Shown piece by piece: positions 6,729 to 15,374 of a DNA stretch of 31,369 nucleotides (position 1 is the stretch's first letter; every line of letters begins with the position of its first letter). The DNA is from a virus. The notes below the pieces were generated by a model. That model ran no database searches, had not been told where the DNA came from, and worked only from the letters and a program-made list of their open reading frames with translations. The position numbers and the translations under genes were made by a program. The stretch covers positions 1 to 31,369 of the IMG/VR virus record IMGVR_UViG_3300003873_000108; one strand, 5' to 3'.

Positions 6729-6736
6729 TATTTAAA
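6729..6736 (-). promoter_or_regulatory. T4-late-like box TTTAAATA before the capsid gene
   Basis: It lies in the short gap between the poly-lysine protein gene and the capsid-like gene. The sequence after it, with AAAAG and AAGG, resembles that at 650. No copy of the extended -10 promoter is present here, so a late promoter is plausible. Confidence 0.45.
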
Positions 6737-6740
6737 CAAA

Positions 6741-7274
6741 TTAAATGAATAAGTCATTAATAACTAATTTATAATTACTTTCTATATCTGCCTCTGTTAT
6801 AATATCATCTTTTACATCTTTAAAATATCTATTTTCTATCATCTCTAGTAAAAATGGGATATATTCTTTATCTTGTACTCTATCTTGTACATTTTCAGTG
6901 ATATATTTTAAAATTAACATTAATGATAATGTTTTTTTATTCATAAACTTAGAGAGTATTTTTTTAATGCTTAAAAGAACTTTATCATAAAATGACATAT
7001 CAACAGTTTTATCTATAATTTTTCCATCTTTGTCTATAGCACCATCTTTAAATGCCTCCCATTTATTATATGGCAGAATTAACTGCTTAATTATTTTGTA
7101 TATATAGAATGTGCCAACCATATTTAGAACTGATTCTTCTAATTCAGGGCCTTTCTTTTTCTTCTTTTTCTTCTTTTTAATTCCCAGTGGAGTCGGAAAG
7201 GTTGCTACATCAGCTGAAGTTGATGCTGGAGCAACTGCTGCAGGAACAGTTCCTTGTTCGTTTATATTTTTCAT
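6741..7274 (-). CDS. Protein with poly-lysine tract, function unknown
   Basis: The 177-residue protein has three regions. The N-terminus (1-30) is Ala/Pro/Thr-rich and looks disordered. Nine consecutive lysines lie at about 33-42. A helical C-terminal domain follows, with motifs such as FYIYKIIKQLILPYNKWEAF. There is no signal peptide or clear catalytic motif. It lies between gp41 and the capsid-like gene; a structural or DNA-binding role is possible but unproven. A CTTT-rich repeat on the plus strand encodes the lysines and is a likely site of slippage. Confidence 0.65.
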   Translation of the reverse strand: MKNINEQGTVPAAVAPASTSADVATFPTPLGIKKKKKKKKKGPELEESVLNMVGTFYIYKIIKQLILPYNKWEAFKDGAIDKDGKIIDKTVDMSFYDKVLLSIKKILSKFMNKKTLSLMLILKYITENVQDRVQDKEYIPFLLEMIENRYFKDVKDDIITEADIESNYKLVINDLFI

Positions 7275-7283
7275 TATATTCCT

Positions 7284-8693
7284 TTAAAATGTAAATGGGC
7301 TATTTGAACTATTTAAAGATTTTTCAGATGTTCCTTTTAATGACTCAAGAATTTCATCTCTGTCTAGTCGTTCTGGTTCTGGAGTATTAGCATCAGTGCT
7401 ACCTACTTCAGTTATTCTAAAGTACCCAAAATCTTGTTGAACAAGTATATTAGATGATGGGAGCCCACCATATCTATTTTTTCTAATTTGTAGCAATATA
7501 TTCTGTTTAGTTTTTATTTCACTATTATGGTTAGTATCATCTGAAAAATCAATTTTAACAATAAAGCAAAGAAAATCTGCTATCTGTGCAGGACCTGTAC
7601 TTTCTGCAAGATCAGAGAATCCCATTTCAGTTTTATCTATACCACCCCTATTTGTTTGAACTGCTGACATTACATGACAATCATTTTCTACTGCTATTGC
7701 CCTTAATCCTTCTGCATTTCTTTTTATATTTGTATACATATCTTGAGCTGATTCTGACATGATACCAATATAATCTACTATTATAATATCAGGTTTAAAT
7801 TGTTTCTTTTGTTCTAAATCCTTTAAAAGACTTTTTATCATATTCGGACCAGCAGCACCTGTAGGGTATTCCTTTATTACCATATTACCTATACCTGAGC
7901 TTTTTAATTCTTGTACAGTATTTTTAAAATATGTTTCATCGACATTTTCTAAATCATTATATTTTATATTATATATATTAGAATCAATTCGTTTACCAAT
8001 ATCTAATTCTGACATTTCTAAACTTACATATAATACATTATGCCCATTCAGAACGAAGTCACATGCATGATTTGCCATCATTAATGTCTTGCCCACTCCT
8101 GGAGGTGCTGCAAATATACTTAGAGTACGACGTTTAAATCCACCCTTAGTAATTCTATTCAATGATGGTAATGATGTTAAGAATCCTGATTCTTCCTGCT
8201 TCTTGTAGTATTCTAATCTTTTGTCAACATCATCTAAATCTAAGCCAACTGAGTTATCAAAATGTATTGAAAGAGAATCATTAATAAGCTCTTGAATTTT
8301 AGATCCTGATTTATCGGTAAAATCTTCCTCTTTTGATAATATGTCTATAGCAGAAATCATTGAATTTTTTAAGTCTGATTTTTTAATAAATGCTTCACTT
8401 TCATCAATAACAAACTCTATATTATCTACAATAGGGGTATTAGATATGTTTTTAAAATACTTTGATATAGTAGATATCAATCCCTTATCATCTTTAGCTT
8501 TTTGAGCTTTATCTACAAGGATTTTCATCTCTTTTACACCAGGTGACATAGAATATTTGTCATTGTACCAATCAATTATTTTAAAAATATCTACACTATC
8601 AACAGAAGAGAAATAATCGGCTTTTAGATATGGGAATACTTTAGAGAAATATATATCACTCTGAATTAAATGACTTAGAATTTTATCTTCCAT
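7284..8693 (-). CDS. 41: Replicative DNA helicase (DnaB family, T4 gp41)
   Basis: This is the hexameric 5'-3' helicase that unwinds the fork. The 469-residue length nearly equals T4 gp41 (475). The N-terminal domain (1-150) is helical. The RecA-like core has LSIFAAPPGVGKT (Walker A, about 191-203), then NVLYVSLEMSE (H1a-type Glu), DIIIVDYIGIM (Walker B), VMSAVQTNRGG (H3 sensor) and ILLQIRKNRYGG (H4 arginine finger region). The C-terminus is Ser/Asn-rich. It follows the 320-residue unknown gene by 3 nt and belongs to the gp62 operon. Primase (gp61) was not found in this window. Confidence 0.95.
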   Translation of the reverse strand: MEDKILSHLIQSDIYFSKVFPYLKADYFSSVDSVDIFKIIDWYNDKYSMSPGVKEMKILVDKAQKAKDDKGLISTISKYFKNISNTPIVDNIEFVIDESEAFIKKSDLKNSMISAIDILSKEEDFTDKSGSKIQELINDSLSIHFDNSVGLDLDDVDKRLEYYKKQEESGFLTSLPSLNRITKGGFKRRTLSIFAAPPGVGKTLMMANHACDFVLNGHNVLYVSLEMSELDIGKRIDSNIYNIKYNDLENVDETYFKNTVQELKSSGIGNMVIKEYPTGAAGPNMIKSLLKDLEQKKQFKPDIIIVDYIGIMSESAQDMYTNIKRNAEGLRAIAVENDCHVMSAVQTNRGGIDKTEMGFSDLAESTGPAQIADFLCFIVKIDFSDDTNHNSEIKTKQNILLQIRKNRYGGLPSSNILVQQDFGYFRITEVGSTDANTPEPERLDRDEILESLKGTSEKSLNSSNSPFTF

Positions 8694-8696
8694 ACA

Positions 8697-9659
8697 TTAT
8701 CCTATTTCTTCTATAATGGAACCTATCATTTGTGTGAAGTATTCATATACACTTTCAGTAGTACTAAATGTACTATCACCCTTTATAGAATATACTACAC
8801 AATTTTCGAATACTTCTTTTTTAGTTTCAGATACTTTATTGTACTCTAATTTTATTTTTGATAGATCCTCTGAGAAACTAAATAATTCTAGATATGAATC
8901 TTTAGGATTAGATTTAATCATACATACAATATAATATTTCTTTTTAAAGAGAACTGGTATCATTCCTATCCATTCATTCATTAACAACATAACATTATCA
9001 TCTATTAAGATTTCATTTTTTTCTATCAGTTCTTTGATATGTTTTTTGTAATCATTTAATAATGATTTAGCTAATTCAAGTGTACCATTTTTAATCTCAC
9101 CTGTTATAAGTCTATTATATAGAGTAGAACTTTGTGTACTAGAAAATGATGTCAATGCTTTTAAGTACTGGTAATTAATTCCAAAATCTTTACAATCTTT
9201 AGATAATTCTAGAACATTCATCATTCTTTTTTTATATTTAGTACTACCTGTTTTTATTTTAGGCTTAAAGTATTTTAATAATCTCTGTGAACATGTTTTT
9301 GAGTAGTCATCTAGTACAGTTAATTTAATATCTATAGATTCTATGTACATAATCAATTTAGCTATATTATCTGAATGATACTTTAAATTTAGTACTATTT
9401 CATTTAATTTAGAATTATCATTAATTTTAGAAATAATTACTAAAAGTTGTTTAGAATTATAATCAGTTATATTAATATCATTTATATATAGTACATCAGA
9501 GTATTTTGAATAATAGAATAATTCTGACATCTTACTTTGTTTTATGTTATTTCCATATACAGGGCATGTATAATATTTTCTAGAAGATTCTATTGCAGTA
9601 TTAGCTAATATAATATCACATAATGTTGCTTCTACCCCTCTTGTTCCAATACAAATCAT
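8697..9659 (-). CDS. Unknown protein between gp62 and gp41 (possibly degenerate DHH-like)
   Basis: The 320-residue protein is of unknown function. The N-terminal half alternates strands and helices: RGVEATLCDIILAN, then SDVLYINDINITDYNSKQL, then LTVLDDYSKTCSQRLLKYF. These positions recall the motifs of DHH phosphoesterases (D-x-DG, then (I/L)-x-D-(L/I)-(S/N), then DHH), but the key residues are mostly lost (GVEA and LDDY instead of DADG and DHH). A phosphodiesterase relationship is therefore only a weak suggestion. Its ATG overlaps the gp62 stop (ATGA), so it is made together with the clamp loader and helicase. Confidence 0.6.
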   Translation of the reverse strand: MICIGTRGVEATLCDIILANTAIESSRKYYTCPVYGNNIKQSKMSELFYYSKYSDVLYINDINITDYNSKQLLVIISKINDNSKLNEIVLNLKYHSDNIAKLIMYIESIDIKLTVLDDYSKTCSQRLLKYFKPKIKTGSTKYKKRMMNVLELSKDCKDFGINYQYLKALTSFSSTQSSTLYNRLITGEIKNGTLELAKSLLNDYKKHIKELIEKNEILIDDNVMLLMNEWIGMIPVLFKKKYYIVCMIKSNPKDSYLELFSFSEDLSKIKLEYNKVSETKKEVFENCVVYSIKGDSTFSTTESVYEYFTQMIGSIIEEIG

Positions 9660-10039
9660 ATTAACCCTCGTTTCTTCATATATTTTACCTCATTTTTTAT
9701 TTCATTAGCTTGCTCATCTGACATAATAGATAGATATCTTTTAGCAAGTTCAAGATTTATATTATAGTATTTTGATATATATTCTATATATTCATTTTTT
9801 ACTTTATTTGCCTTCGGATATTTAATTGATATATTTACAGGAGCTAATTCCCTAATTATTTTTACTCTAACTCTCATTGGTAGTGGATCTTCACCATTAA
9901 TAGATATATTCTTATTTAATAACTTAGATATGTGAGCTGTACTTGGTGATCCTGATAACCATTGATTTATTACAAATCCTGACATTTTTTTATAATCATC
10001 TTCAGTATAATGTACATTTTTATTCAACATTCTGAACAT
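9656..10039 (-). CDS. 62: Clamp loader small subunit (T4 gp62)
   Basis: This is the partner of gp44 in loading the gp45 clamp. The 127-residue protein is the size of short gp62 homologues in non-enteric T4-like phages (T4 gp62 has 187). Recognised pattern: FVINQWLSGSP near residue 22, a helix with PLPMRVRVKIIRELAPV, IKYPKANKVKNEYIEYIS, then YYNINLELAKRYLSIMSDEQANEIK. AGGAGG precedes the ATG at good spacing. The promoter upstream is the truncated, dyad-less copy fused to the dam remnant. The gene opens the gp62-unknown-gp41 operon. Confidence 0.8.
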   Translation of the reverse strand: MFRMLNKNVHYTEDDYKKMSGFVINQWLSGSPSTAHISKLLNKNISINGEDPLPMRVRVKIIRELAPVNISIKYPKANKVKNEYIEYISKYYNINLELAKRYLSIMSDEQANEIKNEVKYMKKRGLI

Positions 10040-10227
10040 ATACCCTCCTTTTTATTTATTATATCATTAACAATATATTTATCAAATTTACGAGGAAGAT
10101 TAAAAAGGATTGCTCCAGAGCCGCCAAATGGCTCACAATATATCTTAGATTTAGATTCTAAAATGTATTTGTTTATCTTTTTTGTATATTTTAATTTTGA
10201 TCCAGAGTATCTGAAAAATCGGTTCAT
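10024..10227 (-). pseudogene. dam: Truncated Dam-type DNA adenine methylase (N-terminal remnant)
   Basis: The 67-residue frame begins MNRFFRYSGSKLKY and contains KIYCEPFGGSGAILFNLPRK and KYIVNDI. These match the N-terminus and AdoMet-binding motif I (F-x-G-x-G) of D12-class N6-adenine methylases, normally about 250-280 residues. The target-recognition region and the catalytic DPPY motif are absent. At VNDI the sequence runs straight into the -10 end of the conserved promoter repeat and then into the gp62 ribosome site. This looks like a deletion between the gene and a promoter copy. It has a good AAAAGGAG site and a structured RNA leader, but the product should be inactive as a methylase. Confidence 0.75.
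10058..10066 (-). promoter_or_regulatory. Residual extended -10 of a conserved promoter, upstream operator lost
   Basis: TGATATAAT followed by AATAAAAAGGA is identical to the downstream half of the promoter repeat. The GGAAGTTA box and the dyad are replaced by dam coding sequence. It may still give weak transcription of gp62. Confidence 0.65.
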
Positions 10228-10245
10228 TCAAGCTCCTTTTATATG

Positions 10246-10325
10246 CTGGGTGTGGATGGTGAGACCCAGAGATGTTTCAAATGATTAGTAATAGTAACTA
10301 TCATCAAAGAATTGAAACACCTCAG
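10246..10325 (-). ncRNA. Structured leader RNA element, diverged copy (upstream of dam remnant)
   Basis: In mRNA sense a main stem pairs GGTGTTTCAA with TTGAAACATC (10 bp with one G-U). Inside it lies the conserved core GATAGTTACTATTA. A 3' hairpin CTGGGT/ACCCAG has a 12-nt loop whose CACC is complementary to GGTG of the main stem. The stem sequences differ from the other copies while the fold and core are kept, which is covariation-type evidence. It overlaps the stop codon of the nuclease gene and ends about 10 nt before the dam ribosome site. Confidence 0.75.
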
Positions 10326-11062
10326 ATGATTGCTAATAATTGATCATCAGTCAGTTTACATTCATTTTCAAAGTATTCACAATATTTGCAAAGCGGCGAT
10401 ATATATTGATTGAATTCAGTTTCTTTTTCTATCGCATCTATAGAAGATATTAATGATGTTCCTATATTATGTATATGAGATTTTAGTATAACTTTTTTCT
10501 TATACTCATCATGTTGTACATAATAGAAAAATGCAGTTACCTTATCAAGCTTGTATTTTTTTATTAACCATAATGAATAATATAAAGTTTGCTTCCAATC
10601 AGGTTTATTAGGGATCTTACCTGATTTCCAGTCCACTATAATACCTTCCTTGTTTTCAATCATATATAAATCAATATATCCTTTAAAAATAGATTGTTTG
10701 TCTGTTAATGGGCTATTTTCTAAATATTCATCTAATTTACATTTACCTTCAGCTATTACTAAATCTGAATGGCGAGCTTTGTACTGAAGCATTTTTATAA
10801 ATTTCTTGTCCTTTAATTCTTTTACCTTATTCTCTGTTTCTAGAACTATATTTGAGTTTTCTTCAGTTATAAATTTAGACATGAATGGTTTAAATTCCTC
10901 TTTATTACGGAACAAATTCTCTAAATATTTATGGAAGTAATTACCAATATCAAAAACTAATTTAGACGCATCGATATATTTTTTATCTATATATCTTAAC
11001 TTAAATCTGTACGGGCATTTAAATGTAGATATTTTTGAGAATGAATATGGTATATATTTCAT
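10322..11062 (-). CDS. Cas4/RecB-like PD-(D/E)XK nuclease with probable Fe-S cluster
   Basis: The 246-residue protein is a PD-(D/E)XK exonuclease of the RecB/Cas4 type. YSFSKISTFKCPYRFKLRYI is the N-terminal S-x-L/F-x-x-F-x-x-C-P motif with the first cluster cysteine. GNYFHKYLENL is the G-x-x-x-H-x-x-(L/I) motif. KGYIDLYMIENKEGIIVDWKSG gives the D and D-W-K catalytic residues, followed by QTLYYSLWL. CKYCEYFENEC near the C-terminus supplies the other cysteines. T4-like phages use such nucleases in DNA metabolism, though T4 itself lacks this one. It is coupled to gp52 by an ATGA overlap. Confidence 0.85.
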   Translation of the reverse strand: MKYIPYSFSKISTFKCPYRFKLRYIDKKYIDASKLVFDIGNYFHKYLENLFRNKEEFKPFMSKFITEENSNIVLETENKVKELKDKKFIKMLQYKARHSDLVIAEGKCKLDEYLENSPLTDKQSIFKGYIDLYMIENKEGIIVDWKSGKIPNKPDWKQTLYYSLWLIKKYKLDKVTAFFYYVQHDEYKKKVILKSHIHNIGTSLISSIDAIEKETEFNQYISPLCKYCEYFENECKLTDDQLLAII

Positions 11063-12375
11063 TTTAATCCTTTAACTAGATTAGATATATCATTCATCCA
11101 TATATCATAATCTAATAATTTTTTAAGTTCATTTAATTCAGATTTTTTTGTTACTATCTCTATGTTCAGTTCTTTTAATTTCTCTAATGTAAATGACTGG
11201 ACTTGCATTTTTAAATGATTCTCTGTATTATTTATCCCAAGCTCTTTAGCATTCTTTATTATTGTTTCAATTTTTTGTTTATTTATTATTAATTTTTCTT
11301 GTACTACAGCTTTTATAAATTTTATTCTGTCCTCCAGCTCAGAGATTTTTTCAGTGTATTTTTTTATCTTATATTGTTTTCTTTTATTTATGTATAACAG
11401 TTTTATTTTAATATAAGCATCTAATATTTCATATATATTATTAAATATCTTAATTTTATTGTTTTCATCTATACAAGTATAATTCTCTGATATTTTTTTC
11501 TTTAGTTTCATTATATCTAAGATATTATCATCCGTAGCTTTTGATAAATATTTTAGATCAAATTGAACTTCAAATATAAATTTATCATCCTCTGATTTAT
11601 CAGTATATTTTCGTATTAAACCATTATCTTGTAGTTTATCAAGAACTTTAGTATATGAATCTAATGAATATCCTATAGGTATTTCAGTTATTAATATTCT
11701 ATTTTTTGATACTCTTTTAAAGGTTCCTTCTATAATAAATTGATTAGAGTTGTCATGTTTTATAGTGCCATTGAAGTTATTAAAATATGGAATAACTTCT
11801 GGGGTCTTTTTATTACTCAACTTAGCTTTAATATATTTTATTATATCTTTATAGTTTCTTGGTAATATTTTTTGGGCGAACCCTGTGGCAATCCCCTCAG
11901 ACCCATTACATAATAACAAAGGGAGTGTTGGTACAAAAAACCTAGGCTCAATTATATCACCTTCGAATGACTGTTCTATAAGTATACTGTCATCTTCAGG
12001 GTTTAGTATTAAATTAAAATATTTTTCTTTATTAGTAAATATATATCTTGTAGCTGACGCTTCTGGTGTAAACCTAGTACCGAAATTACCTTCTCTAGTT
12101 AGTAATGGTATATTATTTGAACCAGAAAAATTTTGAGCAATTGATATAATTGAACCACTTATATCACCATGTAAGTACTGAGATTTTGCCATAATCTCAC
12201 CCGATAATATAGACACTTTAGTCTCTTTATTATTCATATACTTTGTAACATAAGCTACTTTTCTGTGTGAGTTTTTAAATCCATCTATATAAGATGCTAT
12301 AGCTCTTATTGTGGAATATGAAGCAAAATCTACTACTTCAGTATCTAAAAATTTCTGTACTGTTATTCTATTCAT
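11059..12375 (-). CDS. 52: DNA topoisomerase II medium subunit (T4 gp52, GyrA/ParC-like)
   Basis: This subunit breaks and rejoins DNA. The 438 residues match T4 gp52 (442). Key region: NIPLLTREGNFGTRFTP, then ASATRY with catalytic Tyr111. LPLLLCNGSEGIATGFAQKI is the typical GyrA-like segment. A long coiled-coil tail lies at about 320-420. A conserved promoter lies 20 nt upstream. It works with gp39 to form the phage topoisomerase needed for origin function and fork progress. Confidence 0.94.
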   Translation of the reverse strand: MNRITVQKFLDTEVVDFASYSTIRAIASYIDGFKNSHRKVAYVTKYMNNKETKVSILSGEIMAKSQYLHGDISGSIISIAQNFSGSNNIPLLTREGNFGTRFTPEASATRYIFTNKEKYFNLILNPEDDSILIEQSFEGDIIEPRFFVPTLPLLLCNGSEGIATGFAQKILPRNYKDIIKYIKAKLSNKKTPEVIPYFNNFNGTIKHDNSNQFIIEGTFKRVSKNRILITEIPIGYSLDSYTKVLDKLQDNGLIRKYTDKSEDDKFIFEVQFDLKYLSKATDDNILDIMKLKKKISENYTCIDENNKIKIFNNIYEILDAYIKIKLLYINKRKQYKIKKYTEKISELEDRIKFIKAVVQEKLIINKQKIETIIKNAKELGINNTENHLKMQVQSFTLEKLKELNIEIVTKKSELNELKKLLDYDIWMNDISNLVKGLK

Positions 12376-12393
12376 ATTATCTTCTTTTTATTT

Positions 12394-12426
12394 ATTATAT
12401 CATAACTTACATTAAACGGAGATTAA
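12394..12426 (-). promoter_or_regulatory. Conserved extended -10 promoter with dyad, copy 4
   Basis: TGATATAAT has its -10 at 12399-12394. The dyad arms are kept with a different centre, TTAATCTCCGTTTAA (12426-12412). It drives gp52. Copy 8 has the same centre. Confidence 0.85.
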
Positions 12427-14243
12427 ATCTTAATTATATCAAAACTATTATTAATAATTTTTTCTTTTCTAACATCACTCTTATTAGAAGAATACCAATC
12501 ATCAATTGCGTCATCATCATTTTTTGAATAATTAAATTGCATTAACATATTATTTATACTATCTTTTTGCATCACTTGTTTCAATTGATCTGGGGTCCAA
12601 GAGCCTAACCCTTTTATATATTTTACATCACCTTTAAGGTTTCTTATATCCTGTATATTATATACCCAATCTATAACTTTTTTACCCTTTTTAGATATAC
12701 CAACTGGAGTATTTAGCCTGTATAATTTTCCAGCTTCTAAATAATCTATAAGATATACTTTAAAAAATGCTATTATCAATCCAGCAATTGCATTACCATC
12801 TAAGTCTGCATCTGAAGCTATACATATTTTATTATAACCTTCATTTTTAACTATTTGATAAAGTTCTGTTAATTCTTTATTTGCTTTAAATTTTGCATGG
12901 GTTGTATTATATGCATTCAATGGTTTGCCCTTTAAAGTATAGTATCCTATTCCTTTTCTTCCTAAACCTGGGAGAATTCCTCCTAGCGCACTATCACCTT
13001 CACAGATCATTAGAACATCACAACTACCAACGGGCTTAGTATATTTATCAGATTTTATTTTATGTTTTTTATCCAAGTTATTAAGGTCTTTTCTTTTTTG
13101 TAATTCCTGCTTAAGTCTATATATCTCAGTAATATTATCTATTATAGCAGGAGTTTTAAGTATCTTATTAACTATTGCCGTATATGGAATATCACCATAG
13201 AACGAATTAATTTCTTTTGCTGCATTAGTGATTTTCTCTTTAGACTGTGAATTGAATTTAGGGTTAGGAAAATTTTGCATGAACTCTACTAACATTAATT
13301 TATTTTTAATATCAGCAGGTTTAATATTTTTGTATTTTCTTGAAAGTTTCTCCCTTAATCCTTGTACTATATTATACATTATAATATCTATATGTGATCC
13401 ACCATCTGGTATTTTTAACCCATTAACGTAAGTATAATGTTTAAAATCATCTGACTCATTCGGGAGTACAGCAAATCTAAAATTATTAGCTTCATACTCT
13501 ACATGAGATTGATTAAACATGTTTATGAATTTTTTAAATGATGATGAGTTTATTTTTATATTATTGAACTTAAAGGTGATATCAGGGAATGACATACTTA
13601 AGTTTAATAGTCTTTGATTAATAATCAATATATGTGAAGTGCCTATTTCTGTTAAATTAAATCTTTCAAGATCAGGATAAAAAATTACCTTAGTTCCTTT
13701 TTTTGTAGATTCTGTTATTGATTCTGTATAACTTGCTGCATTATCTTTAAATGTTACCTTATAATGTTTCTTCCCATCATCTGTTTCAGCTATAAATTTT
13801 TTACTGAATACATTAGTGGCAAATGAACCAACACCATTCATCCCAATTTGAGTTCTACTATCATCATCGAAATTAGAACCAGCTCTGGCATGACCAAAGG
13901 CTAGAAGAGGCATGTAATATTCACCTGATTTCTTGATTGGTATCCCAGTTCCATTATCTTGAACAGTTATTTTATTAGATTCTATTTTTACTGATATATT
14001 ATTAGAGTACTTAAAATTAGTCTTAATAGCTACGTCTATAGAGTTATCAATAATTTCATTAATAATCTTTATAAGTGCTGGTACATATTGAACTTCTTTA
14101 TATTCTATCTTATTATCTTCTAGGATGTATTCCATTGAAGGAGATAATGTACTAGACCCTAAATACATTGCACTTCTAAGAAGAAGATGATCCCTATCTG
14201 AAAGTTTTTTGATTTCTTGAATACTCATTTGCTTCCTTTTCAT
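12423..14243 (-). CDS. 39: DNA topoisomerase II large subunit (T4 gp39 plus gp60, GyrB/ParE-like)
   Basis: This is the ATPase and TOPRIM subunit. The 606-residue protein has the GHKL ATPase motifs: NEIIDNSIDVAI, TVQDNGTGIP and MNGVGSFATN. The transducer domain follows. The TOPRIM domain (about 405-520) has MICEGDSALGGI and ASDADLDGNAI. In T4 this polypeptide is divided between gp39 and gp60; here it is one uninterrupted chain, as in most other T4-like phages. A conserved promoter lies directly upstream, so gp39 and gp52 each have their own copy. Confidence 0.95.
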   Translation of the reverse strand: MKRKQMSIQEIKKLSDRDHLLLRSAMYLGSSTLSPSMEYILEDNKIEYKEVQYVPALIKIINEIIDNSIDVAIKTNFKYSNNISVKIESNKITVQDNGTGIPIKKSGEYYMPLLAFGHARAGSNFDDDSRTQIGMNGVGSFATNVFSKKFIAETDDGKKHYKVTFKDNAASYTESITESTKKGTKVIFYPDLERFNLTEIGTSHILIINQRLLNLSMSFPDITFKFNNIKINSSSFKKFINMFNQSHVEYEANNFRFAVLPNESDDFKHYTYVNGLKIPDGGSHIDIIMYNIVQGLREKLSRKYKNIKPADIKNKLMLVEFMQNFPNPKFNSQSKEKITNAAKEINSFYGDIPYTAIVNKILKTPAIIDNITEIYRLKQELQKRKDLNNLDKKHKIKSDKYTKPVGSCDVLMICEGDSALGGILPGLGRKGIGYYTLKGKPLNAYNTTHAKFKANKELTELYQIVKNEGYNKICIASDADLDGNAIAGLIIAFFKVYLIDYLEAGKLYRLNTPVGISKKGKKVIDWVYNIQDIRNLKGDVKYIKGLGSWTPDQLKQVMQKDSINNMLMQFNYSKNDDDAIDDWYSSNKSDVRKEKIINNSFDIIKI

Positions 14244-14245
14244 TT

Positions 14246-14278
14246 ATTATATCATAACTTCCATTAAACTAAGATTAA
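14246..14278 (-). promoter_or_regulatory. Conserved extended -10 promoter with dyad, copy 5
   Basis: TGATATAAT has its -10 at 14251-14246, with the dyad TTAATCTTAGTTTAA at 14278-14264. It drives topoisomerase gp39. The 66 nt between it and the next gene (14279-14344) hold no clear gene or hairpin. Confidence 0.85.
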
Positions 14279-14344
14279 TCTAATCACCTAATCATCATTT
14301 TGTATATAAACAAAGCCTTATATATTTTTCATGATTTTATCCTT

Positions 14345-14761
14345 TTACTTCAACTTCTGCTTAAGACTGTTTAATTTCATCCATTTTTTAACCCCGAGTT
14401 TTTTCATACTTCCAAAAATAGCTTTATAGTCTGTTTTGCTTTTGTAGTTGCATAAACGTTCAGCAGCATCAATTATACCCTCTTCAATATTTTTTATTGA
14501 AAAATTAACTATATTTAAAGGGGTATTAGCTAAGATTTTAGTTCTTGATGAAGTTCCTTGCATAATTCTAATTTCGTAATTTAATTTAGTTTGATTTTCA
14601 CTAGTGACTCTAATAAAAATATTGATATCAGAAGTAACTTTAATGATATGTAGAATATATCCCATGTTTGCCGGTAACTCTTCAATCTTATCAGTGCTCT
14701 TAAAATATTTTTTTAACTCTTCAAGATTCTTTTGTACTTCTTTACTTTGTTTAGATGTCAT
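14345..14761 (-). CDS. Unknown protein, 138 residues
   Basis: The start MTSKQSKEVQ at 14761 is preferred because AAAAGGAAAAT precedes it; an ATG five codons earlier lacks such a site. The protein has an N-terminal helix, a beta-rich middle (MGYILHIIKV, INIFIRVTSE, LNYEIRIMQG) and a basic C-terminus (KKLGVKKWMKLNSLKQKLK). There is no catalytic motif and no known family. It overlaps the previous small gene by 11 nt. Confidence 0.6.
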   Translation of the reverse strand: MTSKQSKEVQKNLEELKKYFKSTDKIEELPANMGYILHIIKVTSDINIFIRVTSENQTKLNYEIRIMQGTSSRTKILANTPLNIVNFSIKNIEEGIIDAAERLCNYKSKTDYKAIFGSMKKLGVKKWMKLNSLKQKLK

Positions 14762-14939
14762 TATTTTCCTTTTCAAGTACTACACCATCTTTTAAGATGC
14801 ATTGTTTTTTAATCCATGTTCCATTCTTCCACTTCTTTTTGAATTCATTACCATTTTTATCGAGTTTAGGCAATGGGTAATCTGTGCTAGAAACATCAGA
14901 TAAGTGGTTAAACACGTACACCTTATCTTTATTAAGCAA
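14751..14939 (-). CDS. Small protein, 62 residues, TTG start, function unknown
   Basis: This short soluble protein is rich in Lys, Asp and Asn, with an ending like a small beta domain (WKNGTWIKKQCILKDGVV). The only suitable start is TTG at 14939, preceded by a weak TTAGG site. It lies between two overlapping or adjacent genes in one transcript, which supports it, but it is short. Confidence 0.45.
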   Translation of the reverse strand: MLNKDKVYVFNHLSDVSSTDYPLPKLDKNGNEFKKKWKNGTWIKKQCILKDGVVLEKENNDI

Positions 14940-14951
14940 GTACCAACCTAA

Positions 14952-15344
14952 CTACTCAACACCTTCACAGTCTGGGTCCCAACATTGTTGACATATATCA
15001 TCTTGCCCTTGATATCTAGCACCGTGCCAAGGACAATCAGTCCTAATAACATCTTGCATCGTCATATCATCATTATCTATAACTGGGCATGAACATCGTG
15101 GTAATCTGTACCAGTACCTATGCATTGATTTATCTCTTGGAAAGTTCCAATTCAATTGCAGATTGTACTCCAACTCTGTTAATCTACCATTGATATCATC
15201 TCTAGCAATCTCTATTTCTTCATTATCATAATCTATAACTGAATCTATTAAGTCTGATAACTCATCGTATAATCCATAGAGAGTATCTCGTTGTTTATCT
15301 GTTATGTTTTGTTTTTTCGCTAGCATTTCATTTAAAGTTCTCAT
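14952..15344 (-). CDS. Zinc-binding protein, 130 residues, function unknown
   Basis: The N-terminal half is a predicted helical hairpin (about 1-65, acidic). The C-terminal half is cysteine-rich: CSCP, then CPWH and CQQC-x4-C near the end, enough for one or two zinc sites. No known family was recognised. It lies in the cluster of small genes downstream of gp32 and could be an anti-host or regulatory protein, but nothing in the sequence shows this. Confidence 0.65.
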   Translation of the reverse strand: MRTLNEMLAKKQNITDKQRDTLYGLYDELSDLIDSVIDYDNEEIEIARDDINGRLTELEYNLQLNWNFPRDKSMHRYWYRLPRCSCPVIDNDDMTMQDVIRTDCPWHGARYQGQDDICQQCWDPDCEGVE

Positions 15345-15374
15345 TTTTAATCCTTTTTCTTTTTATATTTTAAA

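Noticed and set aside
10322-11062. Cas4 as evidence for a CRISPR-Cas system
   Set aside because: No other cas gene or array is present; Cas4/RecB-like nucleases are common stand-alone genes in phages.
11885-12136. Plus-strand frame of 83 codons inside gp52
   Set aside because: It is a shadow of the topoisomerase gene without a ribosome site or recognisable product; similar plus-strand frames inside other genes were dropped for the same reason.
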